64,000 nt of DNA. Source: Chthoniobacteraceae bacterium (GTDB lineage Bacteria; Verrucomicrobiota; Verrucomicrobiia; Chthoniobacterales; Chthoniobacteraceae). The DNA is taken from assembly GCA_947471505.1 (NCBI GenBank), contig CANIWM010000005.1, positions 1-64,000 on the forward strand, read 5' to 3'. Numbering within the stretch: the stretch's first letter is position 1; every line of letters begins with the position of its first letter. The notes under the pieces were generated by a model that made no database searches, was not told the DNA's origin, and saw nothing but the letters and a program-made list of their open reading frames with translations. Both the position numbers and the translations under genes were made by a program. Below, in pieces: positions 1 through 7,051 of the stretch.

Positions 1-143
1 CTAAAAACGGCAGTTGAACGGATTTTCAGAGAAAAATGAGCCTTGGACGGGTGAGTGATTTTCAACTGCTCCGCAGTTGGCAATTTCCAGAGTAAAATAC
101 CCTATTTTTCGGCCTCAAAAACGGGGTCAACTGCCGTTTTTAG
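1..143. mobile_element. MITE-like element with 17-bp terminal inverted repeats
   Basis: Positions 1-17 (CTAAAAACGGCAGTTGA) are the exact reverse complement of positions 127-143. A smaller perfect palindrome (CAACTGC, loop TCC, GCAGTTG) lies in the middle at 63-79, and the CAGTTG/CAACTG core recurs in all arms, so the 143 bp can fold into a multi-hairpin structure. It has no transposase. Directly after the right end an open coding-like frame begins, so the element seems to have inserted into a gene. The left flank lies outside the window, so a target-site duplication cannot be checked and the left arm could be longer than seen. Confidence 0.6.
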
Positions 144-641
144 GATAATCCATCGTTCAGGTCCGACCCGTACGGGCCGCGCCAATATCGGAAAGTCAGC
201 CGCACAGCCGGAATCCTCACCGGTCTCCCCACGCCGAATGGCGTCCACGCGCGGAGCCTTCATCCAAATCAGGCACTCGTCCGCACGACCGACCGCGCTT
301 TCGCAGACCCGCAGTGGCATCGCGTGCCCGGTGCGCCCTACCTCGTCGCACGCTGCATCCCGAGCGGGGGCGCACGCTATGTGACGGAGACAGCGGTCGT
401 AGGCGACGCGTGGCGCTATCCGCTGGAGCAGGAGCCAACTTTCGCTTGGTCGAAAGCATTCGCTGCATTCGTCCCGTATCCCGTGGATTACTCCAATCTC
501 GCCATCGCCCCTGCGACCTCGCGCGTGGGCTATAGCAGCATCGACCGCGTGACGCCGAGCACGCCGCAAGACCCAGTCCCGCAAGTTTCACCGATAGTTG
601 CCAAAGCCACTCCCGAAGAGCGCATCTATCGCGTTCGGTAA
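144..641 (+). pseudogene. 3' remnant of an unrecognised gene interrupted by the 1-143 element
   Basis: The frame is open from 144 to the TAA at 639-641, about 165 codons, and reads like real protein (for example WRYPLEQEPTFAWSKAF and YPVDYSNLAIAP). It has no plausible start near its beginning; the first in-frame GTG is at 324. The in-frame stop just upstream, TAG at 141-143, is formed by the last bases of the inverted repeat. This fits a longer gene, whose 5' part lies left of the window, having been cut by the element. I do not recognise the family: there is no signal peptide, membrane segment or known motif in the visible part. A short gene starting at GTG 324 is the alternative but less likely. 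Confidence 0.5.
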
Positions 642-907
642 AGGCGGACGCCGCAATTGTTTTACAGGAAAAGGGGGGGGGCTTCAGATTCTGGCAGAAT
701 AGCTTTTCATGCCGCTCCGTATTTTTTGCTCCTTGGTGTAAAGTAACGCTCCTTTGCTTCCTTGGAATGTGGGTCGCCGTTCTCGTCATCATAAGAAGAA
801 TGGCCCGATTTCCACGATAGCCATGCGAATCCCGTTCGACTCGCTCCGCGTTCTCTCCAAAAGGAAGCATTCACTTCGCCGCAGTTTTCCTGCACAACTC
901 GCGGACC

Positions 908-2548
908 ATGAAAACTGCACTTCTCTTTTTCCTTTGCGCTCTGGTTTGCCGCGCTGCGGATAGGCCAAACGTCCTGCTCATCTGTGTGGATGATTTGAAG
1001 CCGCTGCTTGGCTGCTACGGCGACAAAAGGGTGAAGTCGCCGAACCTCGACCGGCTCGCGGCTCGCGGTGTGATCTTCGACCGCGCGTATTGCAACCAAG
1101 CGGTCTGCGCGCCTTCGCGCAATTCGCTGATGACGAGCCTCCGCCCGACGACGCTCGGCATTTACGACCTCGGGACGAACTTCCGCAAAGCCGCGCCGGA
1201 TGCGGTGACGCTCTCGCAGCACTTCATCGCGAACGGTTGGCGCGCGGAGGCGATGGGGAAGATTTTCCACGTCGGCCACGGGAACGTGGAGGATGCCGCT
1301 TCGTGGAGCGTGCCGCACTGGCAGGCGAAGAGCATCGCGTATCTGCTCCCGGAGAGCGCCGCGAAGAATGGGCTCACGCGCGAGGAGGCTTTCTTCGCCA
1401 ATAAGAGCCCGGAGAATCTCCCGCGCGGCGCGGCCTACGAAGCCGCCGATGTAGCCGATGACGCCTACCCCGACGGCAAGATTGCAGCCGAAGCCATCGC
1501 CCGACTTCGCGCGGCGAAAGAGCGCACGGGCACTCCGTTTTTCATCGCCGTGGGATTCCTGAAGCCGCACCTCCCTTTCTGCGCGCCGAAGAAATACTGG
1601 GACCTCTACGACCGCGCTTCTTTCCCCCTGCCCGAGCGCCGCACGCCACCGGACGGAGCGCCGAAGTATGCGCCGCAATTTGGCGGCGAGCTGCGCCAAT
1701 ACAAAGACATCCCGGAGAACGGCGTGCTGGCCGACGACCTCCAGCGCACGCTCATCCACGGCTACCACGCCGCCGTGAGCTACATGGACGCGCAGCTCGG
1801 CAAAGTGCTCGACACGCTCGACGAGACGGGCCTCGCCGAGAAGACGATCATCGTCCTCTGGGGCGACCACGGCTGGCATCTCGGCGACCACAGCATGTGG
1901 TGCAAGCACACGAACTACGAAGAAGCCACGCACATCCCGCTCATCATCGCCGGCCCCGGCATCGCCAAAGGCCGCGCCGCTGGCTTCGTAGAAACCGTGG
2001 ACCTCTACCCCACACTCGCCGAACTCGCCGGACTCCCAGCGCCCGCTCGCGCCGATGGACGCAGCTTCGCCGCCACACTCCGCGACCCGGCCACCGGGGG
2101 GAAAGAGTTCATCATGCACTGCTATCCACGCGGCGAGCGACTAGGCCGCGCCATCCGCACCACGCAGCACCGGCTCGTCGAATGGAAAGCCCCCGGCGCA
2201 CCCGCCGACACCGCCGACATCGAGCTTTACGACTACACCGCCGACCCTCTGGAGACGAAAAACATCGCCGCCGAAAACCCCGCCATCGTCGCCCGACTCC
2301 GCGCCATCCTCACGGAGAAGTTCCCCGAAGCCAAACCGCAGTGGCACGGCCCCGCCGCGCCAAAGAACGACCGCGCCACCATGTTCGCCCAACGCGACAA
2401 AAACAAAGACGGCCAACTCACCCGCGAAGAGTTCCTCGCCAATCAGCCCGACCCCGACAAAGCGCCCGCTCGGTTCATCCAGTTCGACGCGGATAAAAAC
2501 GGCACGCTGAGCGCCGAGGAGTTCATCCACAGCGGCGTGGTGAAGTAA
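908..2548 (+). CDS. Secreted sulfatase (iduronate-2-sulfatase type) with C-terminal EF-hands
   Basis: This 546-residue enzyme probably hydrolyses sulfate esters of sulfated polysaccharides in the periplasm or outside the cell. Residues 1-16 form a signal peptide. The N-terminal metal-binding stretch is NVLLICVDDLKP, and the sulfatase signature CAPSR spans residues 67-71, with C67 the cysteine converted to formylglycine. A later GDHGWHLGDHSMW block is typical of the iduronate-sulfatase-like subfamily. After the catalytic domain (to about 480) comes a pair of EF-hand-like loops, DKNKDGQLTREEF and DADKNGTLSAEEF, suggesting calcium-dependent stabilisation or docking. The ATG at 908 gives a clean signal peptide. 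The gene converges with the next one across 3 bp. The substrate cannot be told from sequence. Confidence 0.93.
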   Translation: MKTALLFFLCALVCRAADRPNVLLICVDDLKPLLGCYGDKRVKSPNLDRLAARGVIFDRAYCNQAVCAPSRNSLMTSLRPTTLGIYDLGTNFRKAAPDAVTLSQHFIANGWRAEAMGKIFHVGHGNVEDAASWSVPHWQAKSIAYLLPESAAKNGLTREEAFFANKSPENLPRGAAYEAADVADDAYPDGKIAAEAIARLRAAKERTGTPFFIAVGFLKPHLPFCAPKKYWDLYDRASFPLPERRTPPDGAPKYAPQFGGELRQYKDIPENGVLADDLQRTLIHGYHAAVSYMDAQLGKVLDTLDETGLAEKTIIVLWGDHGWHLGDHSMWCKHTNYEEATHIPLIIAGPGIAKGRAAGFVETVDLYPTLAELAGLPAPARADGRSFAATLRDPATGGKEFIMHCYPRGERLGRAIRTTQHRLVEWKAPGAPADTADIELYDYTADPLETKNIAAENPAIVARLRAILTEKFPEAKPQWHGPAAPKNDRATMFAQRDKNKDGQLTREEFLANQPDPDKAPARFIQFDADKNGTLSAEEFIHSGVVK

Positions 2549-2551
2549 CGT

Positions 2552-4093
2552 CTAGCTCTTCAACAACTCCCGCGCCTCGGCGATGCCCGCGGCGGGACGC
2601 CCGAACTCGCTCGCGACCACACGCGCCAGCCCGGCGACGTGCCGCCACCGCAGCGATGCCCGCGTGATGGCAAAATCATCGCTGACCGTGCGGTAGTATT
2701 TTTCCGCGTGCAGCGCGCCGTCCTCGCTCACCGAGTAGCCGAGCAGCACGTCGAACAGCGGGCGCGCATCCAGCCCCAGCGCGCCGTAGCGCGTGGCCAC
2801 AACGGCGGCGCGTGCTTGGAGATTGCCGCGCACGGCCTCGTGGAGCTGGCCGAGCAGCGTGGCGGCGTCCGTGGCCTTGATGCTATCGAGATGGTATGGC
2901 ACCGGAAGCGGCTCCCACTTTTGGAAATCTCCGCCGCGCTCCGTGCGGTCTTTCGCCACCTGCCACGCGCCGAGGATCAGACATGCAAACGTGTTTCGCG
3001 TATTGCTCACGCGCGCCAAGTTCCGCCACGCATTCGCGGAGTCGCTGGCGTGGACGCCGATGCTGTCGCCATGCACGCTGCCGAGCGGTTTGCCCGTCAC
3101 CTCATCGCGCGGCGTGCGTCCGTGGTCGCGCAGGACGAGCTGATTCGCCGTGAGCGAAATCGCCTCGCCGATTGCCGCTGGCGCGATGCCCTCCGCCAGC
3201 GCCGCAGCCGCAGCTTCCGCAGCCTCCGCCGCACTCGCGGTGAAGAGCGTTTTCACAAAGCCTTCCATCCATCCATCGTCCGCCACCTTCGTACCGGGCT
3301 GCTTTCCGAGGAGCCCGTGTTTTTCCAAAAGGCGCGGCAACAGCGTGCGCGGCTCGTTGTGCGGCGCTCGGTTCGACCAATCTTCCGCCTTCACGCAAAA
3401 GCGCACCGACTGCCGCAGCATGGTCAGCGCGTGGTCCCGCCCGATCAGCTCCAGCAAATCCCAAGCACGATACGGCAGCACCACGCGATGCACGTCGCCA
3501 GCATCCTGCACCACCGCGAGCAGATCGTTAAACGCCGCATCGAACGAACTCCCGCACAGCGTCGCCAGCGCCCGCTCCGCGCCCTCCGCATCGCGCGCAT
3601 GGATCGCATCCGCCAGCTTGCCCTCGCCCGCTACGACGGGATGCAGCACTTCGTCCTTTCGCCCGCCGTGTTCTTGGATGCGGTTCGTGTTGCGGTAGAG
3701 CACTTTCAAAACGGGCAGCGCCGCGTGCGGGGCCGCGAGTTCCCGGCTCATGTGGAGCGCAGGCGAGAGCGCCATCATCGTGTGAAAGCCCACGTAATCC
3801 TCCCCGCCAAACGTCCGCGCATTTGCCAGCGCACCCGCCGCAGTGAGGTCGCGCAGCGAAGTCCCCGCGCGCAATTTCCCCGCGAGAATGGGCAGCAGCT
3901 TGGCGACGGGCGTCTCCTGCATCAGCGCCACGAGCGGCTCCAGCGGGCCAAACGTGAGCGCGGTTTCGGGGGCTTCGGCAGCGGTCGCGGTCGCGAGGCC
4001 CAGCCCCGATGCGACTTCCAGACCGACGGTAGTGACAAGCATCCCCCGGCCAACTTCGGCGAGGAATTCACGGCGATTGCGTAGTGTGTTCAT
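2552..4093 (-). CDS. Tat-exported conserved protein of unknown function
   Basis: A 513-residue protein. The N-terminus has a twin-arginine motif (NRREFL, R7-R8) followed by a hydrophobic stretch and an Ala-rich cleavage region near residue 40, so export through the Tat system in folded form, possibly with a cofactor, is inferred. The mature part is rich in helices and His residues (for example FHTMMALSPALHMSRELAAP), but I recognise no catalytic motif. Such proteins are common as uncharacterised Tat proteins in Verrucomicrobiota and Planctomycetota. It sits 57 bp downstream of yraN on the same strand, separated by a hairpin, and ends 3 bp from the convergent sulfatase stop. Confidence 0.8.
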   Translation of the reverse strand: MNTLRNRREFLAEVGRGMLVTTVGLEVASGLGLATATAAEAPETALTFGPLEPLVALMQETPVAKLLPILAGKLRAGTSLRDLTAAGALANARTFGGEDYVGFHTMMALSPALHMSRELAAPHAALPVLKVLYRNTNRIQEHGGRKDEVLHPVVAGEGKLADAIHARDAEGAERALATLCGSSFDAAFNDLLAVVQDAGDVHRVVLPYRAWDLLELIGRDHALTMLRQSVRFCVKAEDWSNRAPHNEPRTLLPRLLEKHGLLGKQPGTKVADDGWMEGFVKTLFTASAAEAAEAAAAALAEGIAPAAIGEAISLTANQLVLRDHGRTPRDEVTGKPLGSVHGDSIGVHASDSANAWRNLARVSNTRNTFACLILGAWQVAKDRTERGGDFQKWEPLPVPYHLDSIKATDAATLLGQLHEAVRGNLQARAAVVATRYGALGLDARPLFDVLLGYSVSEDGALHAEKYYRTVSDDFAITRASLRWRHVAGLARVVASEFGRPAAGIAEARELLKS

Positions 4094-4097
4094 AAGA

Positions 4098-4118
4098 GAG
4101 TGCCGAAGCGTGGCACTC
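4098..4118. repeat. Short hairpin between yraN and the Tat-protein gene
   Basis: GAGTGCC (4098-4104) and GGCACTC (4112-4118) form a perfect 7-bp stem with a 7-nt loop. It lies just 5' of the Tat-protein start on the minus strand. It lacks a T-tract, so it is better read as a palindromic intergenic repeat or a leader hairpin than as an intrinsic terminator. Confidence 0.45.
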
Positions 4119-4150
4119 GCGCGCCGGGAGGGAAGGGTTATTTTCGCGAT

Positions 4151-4591
4151 TCACACCCGCGTGTTCTCCGGCACGAACGCCGCCTTGTGGAGCGTGATCT
4201 CGGGCGCTCCTCGGCCAGCGATGACTTCCACTACGTCGAAGCGCACCACCACATCGCGCCCACCCAGCAGCCGCAGCCATGACCGCGCGCCACGGGCGAT
4301 CAGCTCGCGTTTTTCTGCGTTCACGGCATCGGCAGGACGGCCAAACTCGTCCGAGGACCGCGTCTTTACTTCTACAAACGCCAGCGTCTCGCCGTCGCGG
4401 CAGACGAGGTCCACTTCGCCGCCGCCTTTCGGGCGATAATTGCGGTAGAGCACCTTGAAGCCCGAGCGCCGCAGGAATTTTGCGGCGAGTTTCTCGCCCT
4501 TCGCGCCCAGCCGATGCCGAGGGTCGCTAGAGCCCGAGTTCGGCCTGGCGGACCGGGAGAAAAGAGCGGCGATGATGCGGACAAGGCCCAT
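4151..4591 (-). CDS. yraN: YraN/UPF0102 family endonuclease-like protein
   Basis: A 146-residue member of the UPF0102 (YraN) family, a Holliday-junction-resolvase-like restriction-endonuclease fold often found next to rnhB. The family signature is clear: RHRLGAKGEKLAAKFL, then GGGEVDLVCRDGE and FVEVKTR, with D61, E74 and K76 as the expected metal-binding and catalytic-type residues. The first 25 residues are not conserved in the family, but there is no better start. The resulting 65-nt overlap with the end of rnhB (rnhB stop at 4527) is unusually long. Its biological role is not established in general. The order rplS, rnhB, yraN is a widely conserved cluster. Confidence 0.9.
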   Translation of the reverse strand: MGLVRIIAALFSRSARPNSGSSDPRHRLGAKGEKLAAKFLRRSGFKVLYRNYRPKGGGEVDLVCRDGETLAFVEVKTRSSDEFGRPADAVNAEKRELIARGARSWLRLLGGRDVVVRFDVVEVIAGRGAPEITLHKAAFVPENTRV

Positions 4592-5237
4592 ATTTCTTCA
4601 GCGCCGCGAGGTGTGCGGCGGTTCCGTAGCCTTTGTGTTTTGCGAATTCATAGATGGGAAATTGTGTGTCGAGCGCCAGCATCAGGCGGTCGCGCGTCAC
4701 CTTGGCGATCACGCTGGCGGCGGCAATGCTGAAACTCAGCCCATCCCCGCCGACGAGCGCCGTCTGCTCAATGGGAAAAGGGCGCACGGGCAGGCCATCA
4801 ATGAGCACATGCTCCGGCACCATCGCCAGCCCGGCGACCGCGCGGCGCATCCCTTCGTGCGTCGCCCGAAGGATGTTGATGCGGTCGATTTCCTCCGGCT
4901 CCACCACGGCGACACTCCACAGGATCGCGGAGTCCGCAGTCAGCTCGGCGAAAAGTGCGTCGCGCTTCCGGCTGGTGAGCTTCTTCGAGTCATTCAGGAT
5001 CGGGTGCGAGTAGCCGACGGGCAAAATCACCGCCGCCGCGACCACCGGCCCTGCCAGCGGCCCACGCCCTGCCTCATCCACTCCCGCGATAAAGCGCAAA
5101 CCTCGCGCCCGAAGTTTGTCTTCGTGCGCGAGGCTGCAAATCTGTGTGACTGCCCCCTTCAAGAGAGCACCTGTGATAGGTGATTCGTGATTCGTGACTG
5201 GTCGCAAGGGGTGATTCAATCGCTTGCGACAAATCAC
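4527..5237 (-). CDS. rnhB: Ribonuclease HII
   Basis: RNase HII cleaves the RNA strand of RNA-DNA hybrids and removes misincorporated ribonucleotides. The signature FIAGVDEAGRGPLAGPVV is present (D54-E55 counted from the 5237 start), with NDSKKL, the conserved HVLIDG aspartate and SIAAASVIAKVTRD further on. The start is uncertain: the GTG at 5237 lies inside an intergenic repeat that yields the junk-like peptide NHESPIT, so the true start may be the TTG at 5160-5162 (reading LKGAVTQICSLAHEDK), giving about 211 residues, a usual length. It lies between rplS and yraN in the standard order. Confidence 0.93.
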   Translation of the reverse strand: MICRKRLNHPLRPVTNHESPITGALLKGAVTQICSLAHEDKLRARGLRFIAGVDEAGRGPLAGPVVAAAVILPVGYSHPILNDSKKLTSRKRDALFAELTADSAILWSVAVVEPEEIDRINILRATHEGMRRAVAGLAMVPEHVLIDGLPVRPFPIEQTALVGGDGLSFSIAAASVIAKVTRDRLMLALDTQFPIYEFAKHKGYGTAAHLAALKKYGPCPHHRRSFLPVRQAELGL

Positions 5238-5258
5238 CTCTCACCAATCACTTCTCAC
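5171..5258. repeat. Palindromic intergenic repeat at the rnhB 5' end
   Basis: GTCGCAAG at 5201-5208 pairs perfectly with CTTGCGAC at 5223-5230, and AGGTGATT at 5178-5185 pairs with AATCACCT at 5232-5239, nested around it. Short GTGATT/AATCAC words recur on both sides. This looks like an imperfect palindromic repeat spanning the upstream end of rnhB, and it casts doubt on the long form of that protein. Confidence 0.55.
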
Positions 5259-5264
5259 GAAAAA

Positions 5265-5633
5265 CTACGCCGCAGGCGCTGCGACCACTTCCCGCTCCTT
5301 CACGGCCATAGCGGCCTTACCGGTGCGGTTGCGGAGATAGTTCAGCTTCGAGCGGCGGACGGCACCGCTCTGCTCCACCACGATCTTCGCGATACGCGGC
5401 GAGTGCAGCGGGAACACGCGCTCTACACCTTCCCCGTAGCTGATACGGCGGACGGTGAACGCTGCATTGATGTCGGAGCCACGGCGAGCGATGACGACGC
5501 CTGTGTACTTCTGAATGCGCTCTTTTTCACCTTCTTTGACGATGGTGTGGACGCACACGGTGTCGCCGATGCTGAACCCATGACGGTCCGACTTGAGTTG
5601 TTCTTTGTTAATTTTTGCGATGATGTTCGACAT
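5265..5633 (-). CDS. rplS: 50S ribosomal protein L19
   Basis: A 122-residue L19, part of the 30S-50S interface. The start at 5633 gives MSNIIAKINKEQLKSD, typical of the family; the frame is open further upstream but that part is not conserved. Core motifs GDTVCVHTIVKEGEKERIQ, GVVIARRGSDINAAFTVRRISYG and RRSKLNYLRNRTGKAA are present. It is the first gene of the rplS-rnhB-yraN cluster and has a good promoter-like sequence upstream. Confidence 0.97.
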   Translation of the reverse strand: MSNIIAKINKEQLKSDRHGFSIGDTVCVHTIVKEGEKERIQKYTGVVIARRGSDINAAFTVRRISYGEGVERVFPLHSPRIAKIVVEQSGAVRRSKLNYLRNRTGKAAMAVKEREVVAAPAA

Positions 5634-5661
5634 AAGCCAAGAGTGATAAAAGGGGGCGCGG

Positions 5662-5689
5662 TCTATAGCGTTTCGCGAAAACCACGCAA
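5662..5689 (-). promoter_or_regulatory. Predicted sigma70-like promoter for rplS
   Basis: On the minus strand TTGCGT (5684-5689) and TATAGA (5662-5667) are separated by 16 bp and end about 28 bp before the rplS start. Both boxes are close to consensus. Predicted from sequence only. Confidence 0.45.
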
Positions 5690-5767
5690 CTGAAAAGGTG
5701 AGATAATTCGCGGGACGGGTGATCAAGGAGCCGAATTCCGCTGATTTTGGCGATTTAGGGAAATAGT

Positions 5768-7051
5768 TTGAAAGAAAACCGCCAACACTTCGTATCAGGG
5801 CGTGTGAAACGGAGGTCTGCGATAATTTTGGCGGTCTGTATGGCTGCGGCGTGCGTCTGGTGGCTGCGGGCGACTCCGCGTACGGCGGGGCCGCTGCACT
5901 CGCAGTTTTATGTGTGGCAGCGCGTATGGGATGGGGCGGTGAGAGACGCCGTCCGCACTGCGCCGGAGGCTGTCGCCGGGCTTGCGCCGCTGTGCGCGGA
6001 GATTACGTGGGATGCGCAGGGGAAAGGGACTGCGGCTTGGCCGACGCTCGATTTTGATGCGCTGCGCGATGCGGCGCGTCCGGTGAGTGCGGTGATGCGG
6101 ATCGGGCTGCGGGAGCCTTCGATGAAAGCGGTGGATGACATTCGTGCGGTCGCTATCGAAGTGCTGGCTCGGCTGCGGGCGGCGAGGATTGAGCCTGTGG
6201 AGCTGCAAGTGGACTTCGACAGTGCGGAGTCGCAGCTTCGCGGATACCGCGCTTGGCTGGCGGCGCTGCGAGCGGCGGTCGCGCCGCTTCCTGTGCGGCC
6301 TACGGTGCTGCCGTCGTGGCTGGGGCGCGGTGAGTTTTCCGCGCTGGCGCGGGAATGCGGGGCGTATGTCTTGCAAGTCCACGCGACCGGGAAACCGCGC
6401 GTGGATTCGCCGGAGACGGCGCTGTGCGATGCGGCAAACGCTCGCCGCTGGGTGGAGCAGGCCGGGCGGCTGGGCGTGCCGTTTCGCGTGGCGCTGCCGA
6501 CTTATACTTACCGCATCGCGTTCACCGCCGATGGGAAGTTGCTCGCCACCGAGGCGGAAGGCGCGACGCACGCTTGGCCGGAGGGGACGGTGCTGCGGGC
6601 ATTTCGCCCAAATGCGGCGGACCTCGCGGCGCTGGTGGGCGAGTGGACGAAGGACCGCCCGGCCTCGCTCACCGGGCTGCTGTGGTATCGGCTCCCCGTT
6701 TCCACCGATGCGCAAAACTGGCGCTGGCCGACGCTGGCGGCGGTGATGCAAGGCCGCCCGCCACGCCACGAGCTGCGGGTGGAAAAATCCGGCGCTTCGC
6801 CCACAGACCTTGTGCTAATCAATGCGGGCGAGGACGAAGCGCCACTTCCTGCACGAGTGATCGCGACGGCTGCGGGCGGGATCGAAAGCGCGGACGGCGT
6901 GGGCGGCTATCGTGCGGAGTGGTCGGAAAAGCAGGTCATCTTCCATCGCGCCGAGTCGCTGGCTCCGGCGCGGCTCGCACCCGGTGCGCGCCATCCCGTC
7001 GGCTGGCTGCGAGCGGGCGCAGAGCTTCAAATCCAAACACAATCACCATGA
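5768..7051 (+). CDS. DUF3142 domain protein, membrane-anchored or exported
   Basis: A 427-residue protein of unknown function resembling the DUF3142 family, whose members start their domain with a QFYVWQRVW-type motif, seen here near residue 46. One N-terminal hydrophobic stretch (about residues 17-35, preceded by KRR) acts as a signal anchor or signal peptide. The frame begins with TTG at 5768; a GTG at 5804 just before KRRSAIIL is an equally good start. The middle (VELQVDFDSAESQLRGYRAWL) suggests a TIM-barrel-like glycan-related fold, but that is an inference. The stop overlaps the next start as ATGA, indicating translational coupling. Confidence 0.75.
   Translation: MKENRQHFVSGRVKRRSAIILAVCMAAACVWWLRATPRTAGPLHSQFYVWQRVWDGAVRDAVRTAPEAVAGLAPLCAEITWDAQGKGTAAWPTLDFDALRDAARPVSAVMRIGLREPSMKAVDDIRAVAIEVLARLRAARIEPVELQVDFDSAESQLRGYRAWLAALRAAVAPLPVRPTVLPSWLGRGEFSALARECGAYVLQVHATGKPRVDSPETALCDAANARRWVEQAGRLGVPFRVALPTYTYRIAFTADGKLLATEAEGATHAWPEGTVLRAFRPNAADLAALVGEWTKDRPASLTGLLWYRLPVSTDAQNWRWPTLAAVMQGRPPRHELRVEKSGASPTDLVLINAGEDEAPLPARVIATAAGGIESADGVGGYRAEWSEKQVIFHRAESLAPARLAPGARHPVGWLRAGAELQIQTQSP

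Noticed and set aside
707-903. A coding-like minus-strand peptide (YDDENGDPHSKEAKERYF)
   Set aside because: The frame runs into the sulfatase antisense strand without a convincing start, so it may be a remnant at most; left unannotated.
6355-7047. Upstream extension of the 7048-9120 gene
   Set aside because: It overlaps DUF3142 coding in another frame; the signal peptide starts at the ATG of the ATGA overlap at 7048.
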